A stretch of 64,000 bases of DNA from Laburnicola sp. R22_1 (taxonomy: Eukaryota > Ascomycota > Dothideomycetes > Pleosporales > Didymosphaeriaceae). Position 1 is the stretch's first letter. Each line of letters begins with the position of its first letter. The translations under genes and the position numbers were made by a program. Location: contig JACONQ010000004.1 in NCBI GenBank assembly GCA_014281115.1, positions 372,001 to 436,000 on the forward strand, given 5' to 3'. The notes below the pieces were generated by a model, which searched no databases, was not told the origin of the DNA, and was given only the letters and a program-made list of their open reading frames with translations. Of this stretch, positions 31,103-43,141 are shown one piece after another.

Positions 31103-31231
31103 CACTCATGAACTGCTTTCACATGTATTCACATGGTATCTCACAGAGCTGGTGCACAGAAAAAAAGGTTATAGCTAGATTTTCTTTTGCCGTAGTATAG
31201 TTGCGGGATGCAGCTTTGTTCACAAAAAAAA
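31103..31231 (+). mobile_element. 129-bp poly(A)-tailed insertion with 15-bp target duplication
   Basis: The direct repeat TACCTCGCCATCGAG occurs at 31088-31102 and 31232-31246. The insert ends in A(8) (31224-31231) immediately before the second copy. This is the signature of target-primed reverse transcription by LINE machinery. The insert has no coding capacity, no match to the 29146 element that I can see, and an A(7) run in the middle, so it may be a SINE fragment or a reverse-transcribed RNA piece. Confidence 0.75.
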
Positions 31232-31316
31232 TACCTCGCCATCGAGTTCGCTATGCCTGGCCGCATCGATCAGGATTCAGTCGCTCCTGCACAATCGCAC
31301 CTACATACCTGAAGGC

Positions 31317-31847
31317 ATGTACGATGGGGCAGGGAGCTATTACCCGTTCCTCAACTTCGCATGGGAAGCGGCGCATGTCCAAGGTCCAGATATGGAAGAC
31401 GAGGAAGCATTACGGAAGCGACAGGCGGAAGAGGTGGCATGGGTAGAAAAGAAGATTTTTGATTCGCACGTGAAGTTGGATCCAAAGAAATCCAAGTATA
31501 CGCTCAAGCTGCTCCCGGAAGGGGACGCCTGCATATCCGTATCATCAGAAGTTGAACCTGTCGCGCTCGCTCGCATCGTGCGACTCAATGGCACCTCAGA
31601 GGTTCCGGAAGAATACACGTACCCGATCGAGCCGCGTTACATCGATGAAGCGCGGACTCGTTTACGCGAGTATTACGAGACGAGAGCCGAGCCGTGGATG
31701 AAGCGAATTTTGGATATGTCAGTGCAGAACTTCTTTGGTGGCTGGGAGGCGCTGGAGAAGTTAGACTGGGGCATTATGCGGTTTGGAAGAAGCGACCAGT
31801 ATTTTGAGCCTGGATTTAGAGCGTATCTGGAGGGTCTGGCAGTGTGA
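31317..31847 (+). CDS. Hypothetical protein, possibly 5'-truncated
   Basis: 176 aa, acidic and soluble. It has good coding character: MYDGAGSYYPFLNFAWEAAH, a charged helix (EEALRKRQAEEVAWVEKKI), then YIDEARTRLREYYETRAEPW and a C-terminal FFGGWEALEKLDWGIMRFG. No family recognised. The frame stays open and protein-like upstream of the ATG (LLHNRTYIPEG), and beyond that lies the 129-bp insertion at 31103. Removing that insertion and one target copy (144 bp, a multiple of three) leaves the frame open to about 30945. The present ORF may therefore be the 3' part of a gene whose 5' part was damaged by the insertion. Confidence 0.55.
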   Translation: MYDGAGSYYPFLNFAWEAAHVQGPDMEDEEALRKRQAEEVAWVEKKIFDSHVKLDPKKSKYTLKLLPEGDACISVSSEVEPVALARIVRLNGTSEVPEEYTYPIEPRYIDEARTRLREYYETRAEPWMKRILDMSVQNFFGGWEALEKLDWGIMRFGRSDQYFEPGFRAYLEGLAV

Positions 31848-33124
31848 TCGGGCAAGCTGTAGCACTTGCAGGGAGCATTTGAGATGTTTTTTAGATGTCA
31901 AGCAGCACCTAGTCCTCATGTTGCAATAAGGAGGCTGTGAAGTAACAAGCAGACACTACCTGGTAGACGTTTGCGATACTTCTGAAACGTTGCTGACTAA
32001 CAAATGCAGTATATCCACTCATCAGTCTATGGATCCACTCCAACTCGGGCCTACTGCCGACTCCCGGCCGACTCGGGGCTGACTCTCACATTGCGCCACT
32101 GCCGCTATGCTACCATGATCTACCATGTGTCAAACCCCGCTCCGTTCACCAATGGGGTACCTTCGGGCGGGTGTTCGCGGGCATGCCTCTAAGTAATCGC
32201 GGGCATACTTGCAAGGCGATCGACTGCAGGAGGATTGCTCCGCGGGATCCATATAGCGGCCGCGCCATTAAAATAGTGTGCTTAGCCTAACGGCGGCGGC
32301 GACGTTAAGAAACTGCGAGTCTTTTTCGTTGATCGCTGCGCAGTACAGAGTTATATAGAAATCAAATAATTACAGTACTTAGGGGCGTTATTGTTAACAT
32401 ACACGTCAACGCCCAACACTAAAATTAAAACAACAATAACTCCTAGAATCCACCTTAATTAGCATACAGTATTCTACAACAAAGTCAGCATCTAATTTAG
32501 GTACTAGTAGCCAAGCACACTATTTTAATGGCGCAGCCGCTATATAGATCCCACAAAGCAATCCCCCTGCAATCGCCTTGCAAGCATGCCCGCGAACACC
32601 TGCCATACCTTCGGCACTGCCACCCCTAGTTTGTGTGGAGAAGCCTAGGAGAGACCGGCTTAGAACAGTTGAAGTACCACTGAAAGTATACAGTGACAGC
32701 GCTGTAGATTGAAAATGAGCTAATGTCGCTTGCTGGGATAGGCACCCAACACACAATGGAATGTAAACGCTTGGTCGCGTTCGCATTCCGCCACGATAGG
32801 ACTGCAACTGCAGTTAAGAAACCAAAGTGAAGCGGCTGATGCTCGGACGAGAGAAGATGAAGGCCCGACCCGTGCATGCCTTAGTGTTGGGGGTGCTGGG
32901 GAACGTTGCGTCATGTCACGCAACGGCTTCAACACAACGACATGGTATCATGTGCTAGGACCCCAGGTATTACGTACTAGTGTTCTGCACCCCATAGTGG
33001 GCTGCTTCCCCGTATCTCCAATTTTTCTTATCAAGGGCTCATCGCACAGTCTCTGTCTCGCAGCCTTTGATTCACTTCATCATTCATTCCCTCTTCATTG
33101 AACAAGCGGTACAACAGCTTCACC
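31848..33124. other. Intergenic region with a fold-back repeat
   Basis: 31848-32169 shows nothing recognisable. A fold-back repeat fills 32170-32600. 32601-33124 is the promoter region of the transporter gene, with no clear element. Confidence 0.5.
32170..32600. repeat. Imperfect fold-back (inverted repeat) element
   Basis: The left arm (32170-32287) and right arm (32509-32600) are inverted copies. Shared pieces include GGTGTTCGCGGGCATGC, CTTGCAAGGCGAT, and GCGCCATTAAAATAGTGTG followed by CTT. The left arm has about 22 extra bases that duplicate CGCGGGCAT. Most differences are transitions (for example GGATCC/GGATCT, GGCCGC/GGCTGC), as RIP would cause. The 220-bp centre is AT-rich and non-coding. 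Either a fold-back/MITE-type element or two inverted insertions; no clear target duplication was found. Confidence 0.75.
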
Positions 33125-34749
33125 ATGTCTGACGAACCAAAAATGGACTCTGCCGAGCATGCTCAACCTCACATTAAGAAAGACGAACGCTCGAGCGATG
33201 TCGAAAGCGAAGGGGTGCATGATCGAGGCAGTGTCTTCAGCATTGGACATGGTACCGCGCGCCGTATGAGCATCAGCGACGAAGTCTTTGGTGAGATCAC
33301 AGAAGACGGTCCTAATTATCGCGCTGTATGACCCCCTCGAATAATAGAACGGGAATCGGACAACTGACAGTGACAGGTTGGGCGCTTCGGAACGGTCGTA
33401 CTTATGATCAAGACTCAAATTGGTCTTGGTGTGCTTTCCATTCCGTCTGCCTTTGATGCCTTGGGCCTTATTCCTGGAATCATCTGCTTGGTTAGCATTG
33501 GTGGCATGATCACTTGGGGTAATCATGTCGTTGGTAACTTTAAGCTTCGGCACCCTGACGTCTATTCCATCGTTGACGCAGGCGAAAAGCTAGGTGGCAA
33601 GTTTGGCAAGGAGTTGGTTGGTGTCGCCTTCCTGCTGTGTATGTTCTGGCTCGCTGTCTTCCGAGCATGCTACTAACAATGAGCAGGGTGGATCTGCGTT
33701 GCTGCCGCAGGGATTTCGGGAATCTCTACTGCTTTTAATGCTTTATCTGAGCACGGAGCTTGCACTGCAATCTTCGTCGCCGTCGCTGCCGTTCTTGGTT
33801 TCTCAACAGGTAGCATCCGAACCCTGGGCAACATCGCGTGGCTTGCTTGGGTCGGTGTTATCTCCATCATTACTGCCCGTATGCAATCACAACCGTTTCT
33901 CTTGGTATTTAAATCGCTGACACATACGCAGTGTTGACTTTGACTATCGCGGTCGGTCTCCAAGATCGACCAGCAGCGGCACCACAAACCGGACCCTACG
34001 TTTCCAACTACCAGCTAATCGGCCACCCAAACTTCACCGAGGGAATGGGAGCCATAAACTCATTCGTGTTTGCCTACGCTGGTACACCTGCCTTCTTTGC
34101 CATCATCTCCGAGATGCGCGATCCCAAACAATACAACGTGGCAATGTACACGTGCCAAGGCACCATGACCGCCATATATCTATTAGTCGGAATCGTCGTC
34201 TACTACTTCTGCGGCTCCTATGTCGCCTCGCCTGCCCTTGGATCCGCCGGTCCGCTTCTCATGCGCGTATGCTACGGTTTGGCGCTTCCCGGCCTCATCG
34301 TTTCGACATGCCTCGTCACGCATTACCCAGCGAAATATGTATTCGTCCGCGCACTCAAGGGCTCGAAGCACCTCGTCTCTAACTCTCGCGTTCATTGGCT
34401 GACCTGGTTAACATGCACTCTGTGCACCACCATCCTCGCCTACATCATTTGCTCCGCGGTGCCCAACTTCGGCAGCCTCATTTCCCTCGTTGGAGCGCTG
34501 TTCGCTACTTTCATGTCGCTCCAACCGCTGGGAGCCATGTGGTTGTACGACAACTTCAAGGGACGAACGAGGGATGCGAAATGGGTCTGTGGGGTCTGCT
34601 GGAGTATATTCGTTATCCTCATCGGTACGTTTATTATGGTCGCTGGTTCTTACAGCGCGATTGTTCGTATTATTGCCGATTATAACTCGTCGACTTCGTC
34701 GGGGGCTTGGTCGTGTGCTGATAATTCGAACTCGGCTGCGGGGCATTAG
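33125..34749 (+). CDS. Neutral amino-acid transporter, AAAP family (Mtr-like)
   Basis: Exons 33125-33325, 33377-33638, 33687-33878 and 33932-34749 join in phase to 490 aa. It imports amino acids across the plasma membrane with protons. A cytosolic N-terminus of about 70 residues (acidic, Ser-rich) precedes the signature GRFGTVVLMIKTQIGLGVLS then IPSAF. About 10-11 hydrophobic helices follow, including FLLWWICVAAAGISGISTAF across a splice junction, NSFVFAYAGTPAFFAIISEM with RDPKQYN, and GLALPGLIVSTCLVTHYPAK. The length is usual for fungal members. Confidence 0.92.
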
Positions 34750-36345
34750 AATTTTTTTGGCCGATTTGCACATGCTCAACAGACGAACAGTGTCCCTGAA
34801 CGGTCGAACGGTCGAACGGTCGCCAAACCAGTCTCATTACTTTACCTTGTTTCAAAGCTTTTTTCTAGCACCCCTACAGCTTTCCATAACAGCGTTATCC
34901 TGTGTACCAAGAGTGCGCGAAGAAGTTTTTCAGATAGATTTTTTTTGAGAAGACATGTAGACTAGAATTATGTTAGATAGAGTCATCAAGAAGTAGATAA
35001 AGTTTCGTAACGAATGCATCCACAATTATCTCATCTGGTGTCTTTGAGCTTCCTGTATTTCACCATATTCATCATCATCGAGATAGAGTTTCGATGTTGG
35101 CACGCTTCTGATGTTTCGCCTGTGTGCGAAATTAGCGAGCAGTCATGTACTACAAGCATATTCTGTCTCCCAGTGCAAAAAGCCAATGAACAGGAAAACA
35201 AAACTTTTGCCTTTGATATGTCCCATCTTGAAGCAGCTTGTCAGCTACGCATGTAATTACTTGCATACCGAGAAATACCAATTGGAAAACCCTGACGTTG
35301 TGATTACGCAAGTATTTTCATCAAATTTTGACGTAGGTGTAATTCTATCTAAGTCGATGCTGTTGCAGTGCAAAACCTCGCCGACGATATTATTCCTATT
35401 TCGTGTATATTGTTACTGCTACTGTGCGCTAGGTACTAGTTTTAGTACCTTTTGTGTACCCCTTTTTATGTATTATAGATCAGAATCTCCCACAATGACG
35501 GTCATTTAGGAAGTTGAAGTATGCACACCTTACCATATTGCACATCTAGGATCTTAAAGAGTTACAAAAACCTGGGTCCCGTAGAAAATTGGTACGTACG
35601 GCCATCTACCGGCGACACGTATGGGCTGTGTTCTACCTGAAAACGCAAAAACACACCTGTTCTAACCTCCATCTACCCCTAGGAGTACGGGGAGCCCGAA
35701 AAGCCTACAAAAGATACCGCAGTGCTACTTTAGGAAGGTGAAGCCGCAAAGCATGGACGAGGTCGGATTAAGATGAGGCTGAGCACAACGGAGATGGTCC
35801 TTTGTTTCACTGGTCCGGAAACAGCCCTTCCCAAGCTCTCGGCGGATCACTCCTAGCAGGGTGGCCCCACGCATAAAATGCTGAGCACAGGATGGATCGG
35901 GAAGGACGGCTGTCTGCAAAGGTTATTTGTTGTTTGTTTATTTGGCGTGCCCTTGGAGACTTGGTGTGTGAATGCAGCATCGATTGACAGCTCCAGCGGC
36001 CGGCACGTGGCGGTAGGCACCTTCCCGAAACGATGGCCCCTGCCAAGCCACCTTGACCATTCTAACCCACGAAAGCGGCGGCCCTTTGGCCCCTTTCACA
36101 GCTATGCCAATCTCTCCCGCTTAATCACCCCCTCGACACGCGCGGACATGCGAACCGTATGCGCTCGTCTGCCCCGCTGCGGGACCCTCGACGCGGCGAC
36201 AACATGCTCGTTGTGGCCATCGCCCGCGTATCCCCGCCAAAAATGAATATATACAGCGGCATGCCGCCCGCAGCAGTGGCAGCTTGCACGCCAGTCGCTC
36301 GTTCCTACCTCTTGTTGTAGCCTTTCGTTCACTCGCTCAATCAAG
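34750..36345. other. Long intergenic region
   Basis: It contains a small tandem repeat of CGGTCGAA near 34800-34823 and an AT-rich middle (about 34960-35600) without a supported gene. Upstream of the SurE-like gene lie GC-rich promoter sequence with GGCACGTGGC near 36002-36011 and a TATATA near 36247. The short frames are not convincing. Confidence 0.5.
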
Positions 36346-37314
36346 ATGCGTTCCTGGGTGCTCCTCGGTGCTGTCCTGCCTTTCGCGACCGCGATCCGCA
36401 TCATCCAGTCCAACGACGATGGCTGGGCGGAGAGCAACGTCCGAACTCTGTTCAACAGCTTGACGGCTGCCGGCAACGAGGTGGTGCTCTCGAGCCCCGC
36501 CGAGAACCAGTCTGGAACAGGTTTGTCCAAAAAACCCCCCCCCCTCTCTGTTCTTCTACAGTATGACCTTGGAAAACTTACGAAGAAGCTAGGCTCTTCC
36601 GATGCCGAACCCAAGACCGTCGGCTCGGACGGCTGCCAGTACGGCTCCTGCCCAGCAGGCGCCCCCGCCTACGGAGCCAACTCGAGCGACCCGCGCCTCA
36701 ACTACGTGAACTCGTACCCCGTGACCAGCATCAAGCGTGGCATCGACGTCACGGGCCCCTCGCTCTGGAACGGCGCCGCCCCCGAGCTCGCCGTCGTAGG
36801 CCCCAACGTGGGCGTCAACGTCGACGCCTCCACCTTCTTCTCCGGCACCGTCGGCGCCGCAATCTACGCCGCAACCACGGCCAACATCCCCTCCATCGCC
36901 TTCAGCGGCCGCTCCGGGGACCCAACCGCCTGGAACGCCCCAACCCCTATCCAGAGCAAGGTCTACGCCGATCTCGCCTTGAACCTCACTACCACCCTCA
37001 TCAACTCCGGTGCTCCCTACCTCCCCGACAACGTCTTCCTCAACGTCAACTTCGGCCAGGTCTCCGACTCCAAGTGCAATGATGCGAGCCAGTTCAAGTT
37101 CATCCCTACCCGCGTTACCACGGGCCTGTTCAGCGCCCGCGATACCGAAATCTGCGGAAGCACCCGTCTGCCTTGGGAGTTTAGTGTTGTCTTGCTCAGG
37201 AGCTCTTGCTACGTCTCTGTTAGCGCTGGTGATGCCGAGAGCAAAACTACGGCCGATGCTGCGCGGCAGAAGGTCGTGTTTGACAAGTTGAAGCCTATCT
37301 TGTCGTGCCTTTAG
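36346..37314 (+). CDS. Secreted SurE-like phosphatase / 5'-nucleotidase
   Basis: Exons 36346-36520 and 36593-37314 join in phase to 298 aa. A signal peptide (MRSWVLLGAVLPFATA) leads into the SurE fold: IRIIQSNDDGW with the metal-binding Asp pair, VVLSSPAENQSGTGSS across the splice with the conserved Asn/Ser, LAVVGPNVGVNV and GTVGAAIYAATTANIPSIAF then SGR. SurE enzymes remove phosphate from nucleotides and small substrates using a divalent metal. Paired Cys residues suit an extracellular or vacuolar location. The 72-nt intron contains a C(10) run and has a tempting earlier acceptor (TACAG), but only AG at 36591-36592 restores the family sequence. Confidence 0.9.
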   Translation: MRSWVLLGAVLPFATAIRIIQSNDDGWAESNVRTLFNSLTAAGNEVVLSSPAENQSGTGLSKKPPPLSVLLQYDLGKLTKKLGSSDAEPKTVGSDGCQYGSCPAGAPAYGANSSDPRLNYVNSYPVTSIKRGIDVTGPSLWNGAAPELAVVGPNVGVNVDASTFFSGTVGAAIYAATTANIPSIAFSGRSGDPTAWNAPTPIQSKVYADLALNLTTTLINSGAPYLPDNVFLNVNFGQVSDSKCNDASQFKFIPTRVTTGLFSARDTEICGSTRLPWEFSVVLLRSSCYVSVSAGDAESKTTADAARQKVVFDKLKPILSCL

Positions 37315-37633
37315 TTGTGGGCAAGTGATATAACTAAGGGTTTGATAAGAATTGAACTTCGTGTCTATTTTTTTTTTTTGATCACATTATAATTTCGAGG
37401 TACTTCGTTAGCAGCGGTGATGTAAATGATGGCTCTTAAACACATCCCAAGTAGAATGAACCACGCAGTAGCATGGACTGAGTGCTATAACCCCTCCAAC
37501 ACACAAACCTAACCACAGCAAAAATCCTACAAGGTTAACTCCACACCTCCCTCCACACCAACCACACCATCATACGCATACGCATACACAAACAAACAAG
37601 CAGCATGGATAAATAGTTACAAACCCAAACCCC
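37315..37633. other. Convergent intergenic region
   Basis: 3' flanks of the SurE-like and Mmc1-like genes; a T(10) run near 37370. Nothing else seen. Confidence 0.5.
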
Positions 37634-39661
37634 CTACTCTCCCTTCCCCATCCTCCCCAACACCTCCCTAACCCTACCAACTGCCTCCCTCGCCCCCCTC
37701 CTCTCTTCAACGCCATCCTCCTCTCGCATCGCACCACTCTTCCCACCCCTAACAATGCCCTTCACCATATCCTCCGTCCTCTTAAGCACCTGCCGCCCCT
37801 CCTCCCTCACCTCGAGCGCCCACCGCTCCCGTGCATCCTCCCACACCTTCTGCATGCGTCTTATTGAGAGTGTGAAACCCAATGCGGCGATGGCACCTGC
37901 TTCGAAGAGAGAGACGGTGGATACGGACACGTAAAGGAGGGCCGATAAGGCCGAGGAAAGCGACGTAGTAGAGAGGGTGGTGAGGATGAGACGCTGGGCG
38001 AGGGCCTGGAGGGGAGGGATCGCGGACCCAATGAGGGCGGTGCGTGTGGTTGAGATGAGCGATAGCCAAGCGGTAAGCGACCTGACGTCGGTGGAGAGAT
38101 CTGTCCTCTGGTCGCGGAGGACTGTGGTGTGGATACTAGTCGTGTCGTCCACCTCTAGAGGAGCTTTCGTTGGCTCCACCATGTCGGGTGGTAGATGGCG
38201 TATGTCGTCCGGATATCCAGCTTGCTTCATCCTGCCCGCTAGATAGGTAGCCTCTTTCTCCGGACCCACTAACCACCTCCTCTCCAAAACTTCCTCCAAT
38301 ATCATACCCACATCGTCCACTCTCCAGAAAAGCTTCCACCATCCGAGCTTCCTCCAATTCTTACTTGTGAAAGCTTCATCTAAGCTGTCCCTCAGCTCTC
38401 GGTGTGATTTTTCCGCCCATTGTTCCAGATATCCCACCATCTCCGCCCCTAACTGATCCTGTGAGGTAGAAGAAGTGAGGCGTGCAAGCTGCTGTGCGTC
38501 CTCTTTCATGATACTGGCCTCCACATCATCGAGGATGGAAGCTATGAGGGCTCTCTGCGCGGGTTTAATCGGGCTGGTGGGTTGAAGATCCGAGGTCAAC
38601 CACTTTGTGAGGGCAGGGAGGCCGCTGGCGAACCAATTGCGCTCGTAAGTTATTGAATTCGCGACCGAGACTCGTAAAGCATCCAAGCCTTCAGTACCAG
38701 TGGCAATGTTGATAGGTGCAGACACTGTTTCCTCTGCTGCCTCAGACACGGTCGATGGCGCAGGGAGGTCTATGGCCACCTTGACCAGATATCCCCTCTT
38801 TTCTAGACTGTCCGATGTGAATTTTCCATATGCGATCGCGCTGTCCAGGCCCTCGCCTAGGATGAGGGTTTTGTGCACCGGGTACGGGACCGGCGTTCCT
38901 CGTGCAGAGGTCGCCTGCAGTCGCGGGACCAATATTGCGTCTTTGGAGCTGTCCGCCGTTGACGATGCCATGATGTTAGGAGTGTTGACGGAGAAAGTCG
39001 ACACTAGTAATTCTAGGCGATGCATCCCAAGAACGCGCGATGGTATGGACAGGACCCTGTACAGAGGGCTCGGCGGATGCGCATCGGTTTCGTCTCCGAA
39101 CCTGTATTTCCACACATCAGTATCTTGCCCCTCCTGACATGAAGCAGATGATGTATGCATACCGTAGCAGCACCGGTTCCTCGCCCTCACCCTTCTCCAA
39201 CCTCTCCTCCCACTCTTCTTTCTGCCCTAACGGGTCCGCGACCAATAACCTCGCCAGTCGCTGCGCGCCCATCTGGCCATTCAAGCCCAATACTGCACTT
39301 CCAATCAGCACAAAGTCCCGCTGTATACATTATACAGAGCGTACCCACCCGCGACCCGCGTAACGGCATCCTCGACCGTCAACCCTCTGAGCGCCAATTG
39401 CAGTCTACTCAGATTGACATACTGTTCCGCGGCACCACTCAGTGCCGACAGAGCATTGTATAGGTCCTCGTTCCTCGGTGGGATGTTTGGACGATAGTTG
39501 ATCGCGGTCGGCGAAACATGCGTCGACGCGGAGCGTGTACGGAACGTCAACAGGGAGGGATTCGCGACATGGCGGCAGCGCAGGAGTGTCGCAAACCGGT
39601 CAATGGCTTTCGCTCTTGGGAAAGGAGTCGATCGCGACACAGAGGCCACCCATGGAGGCAT
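37634..39661 (-). CDS. Mmc1-like mitochondrial protein
   Basis: Exons 39349-39661, 39163-39292 and 37634-39101 join in phase to 636 aa. The N-terminus is basic and Ser/Arg-rich (VASVSRSTPFPRAKAIDRFA and RTRSASTHVS), a likely mitochondrial presequence. Conserved-looking segments are AVTRVAVLGLNGQMGAQRLA spanning intron 1, LVADPLG, and PVHKTLILGEGLDSAIAYGK. Two hydrophobic segments lie near the C-terminus (LSSALSALLYVSVSTVSLFE and AGAIAALGFTL), followed by a charged coiled coil. I assign it to the fungal Mmc1-type family by pattern. The role, probably at the inner mitochondrial membrane, is inferred. The promoter carries the 23-bp motif shared with RTT109/L15. Confidence 0.72.
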
Positions 39662-40250
39662 CGAGTCGAGAATGTGCGACGCGACGAGCAGATCTCGACC
39701 ATGAGGTCCATTGCTACCGGAAGCGTCGGCCCGATGATCACGTGCTCTCAGCTTCTCCAGGGCTCCAGGGCTCTAGGGCTCTGTAAGAACACAGTAGGCC
39801 CCAATAGACTAGTACCAGCCTACCTGGATGATCGCATACATTCGACCTTCAATGTTGGATGCTGCGATGGTGACTCTAGGAAAGAGCGAGTGGTTACATG
39901 ATCAAGTAGAAAGGCCGTGAGGGCCAGCACAAGCCTTGGGTCTTACCGTCTCCACACCAACATCCTTAAATTCATTTCAATAAGACGAGGCCATATTGCA
40001 ATGCCTCGAGCACAACACGAATTGTGATATGCAAGGTAAAGCGTGGGGGTCGTATCAATATTCATTCATGTACGCTGGCCAACCATGTACCAGCACATTA
40101 CTCCGTTCTTAACTTATGCCTCTAGGTCCCGCCTTCGGCCTGCAATACGCCGACGTGGTATATGGACGAAGCTGACGATGTCCAGCCGAGTGAGAAAAAC
40201 AAGTGCCAATCGCTATTCACCAAATCGAACTGCCAATCATCCAATAGTCA
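39662..40250. promoter_or_regulatory. Promoter of the Mmc1-like gene with shared 23-bp motif; 3' flank of calcineurin A
   Basis: 39754-39776 is identical to 24637-24659; CACGTG lies 10 bases before it (39739-39744). The remainder to 40250 is the 3' flank of the calcineurin gene, without other recognisable features. Confidence 0.55.
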
Positions 40251-42289
<2,039 letters not shown>

Positions 42290-43141
42290 GGTGTGCAGTT
42301 GTTGACAAGCAAGCGTGCGTGGAGCGTCAAGGAAGACAGGCGAAGAGGCAGCGAGGGGCGGCGAGTGGGGCGGGAGCTCAGACCTTTGGGTGGCGGCGGG
42401 TGAAACTGGGGCCGAGGCTCCTACACATGGAAATAAGGCAACACACTACGCGATGGCATGCAGGCGCTGAGGGCAAACAGATAATCGTACGTAGCAGTCG
42501 TTGTCGTTGTGAATGTTGTCGTCGTCGCGTGCTCGTCGTTGCGTTGGTCGGAGCCGTAGGGCTGAGAAATAGGCATCGAGCTGGAGGGGACTCGGCTTGG
42601 CAAGAGCGCGCACCAATGAGGAAGCTGCGCAACCAACAACGTCACCAAGTGAGAACATCCGTCCACAGTCGCGCGAGACTATCAAACAGCGTGGCTCAGA
42701 GACTTGCACCCGTGGACCCGTGGACCCGTGGACTCCCAAAAGACACGTGTGCAGATGCTCACCGTGCTCGCGTTCTAAGTGTTAGACACTGCATCACTTC
42801 TTCTAGTTTTTGGCACCACTTCAGACATTTGGCGAAGGCTGACTGATACTGCACAAAATTGAATTTATACGACACAAAGCTATATGCAAGATTCAATTGA
42901 ACCACTGTACAAAGATGCGCATAAATACAAGCGAAGCGAACCACAAGACTGAAAAGGGCATGATGGCGCCACCGGCACCGTCATGAAAGAAATAGAAACG
43001 AAACAAAAATGAAGTCTGTAAGAAGAGAAGTGAGAAGATAATCATCGAGGCATGTACAGACCCACATGCCACTGCGCTGGGTACTTGCCTACCCAATGCG
43101 ACCGGGCAACACCTAGAAATGCTTTCATCAAGAGCAACATA
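42290..43141. other. Calcineurin A promoter and 3' flank of the LPMO gene
   Basis: Contains a three-unit tandem ACCCGTGG (about 42709-42734), next to GACACGTGTG (42739-42748), and a GTCGTT-rich stretch at 42490-42545. No gene seen. Confidence 0.5.

Noticed and set aside
29148..33000. CRISPR-like or satellite array in the repeat-rich island
   Set aside because: Repeats are dispersed or inverted pairs, not regularly spaced direct repeats.
36102..36614. 170-codon minus-strand frame over the SurE promoter and first exon
   Set aside because: No recognisable domain; opposes a well-supported gene.
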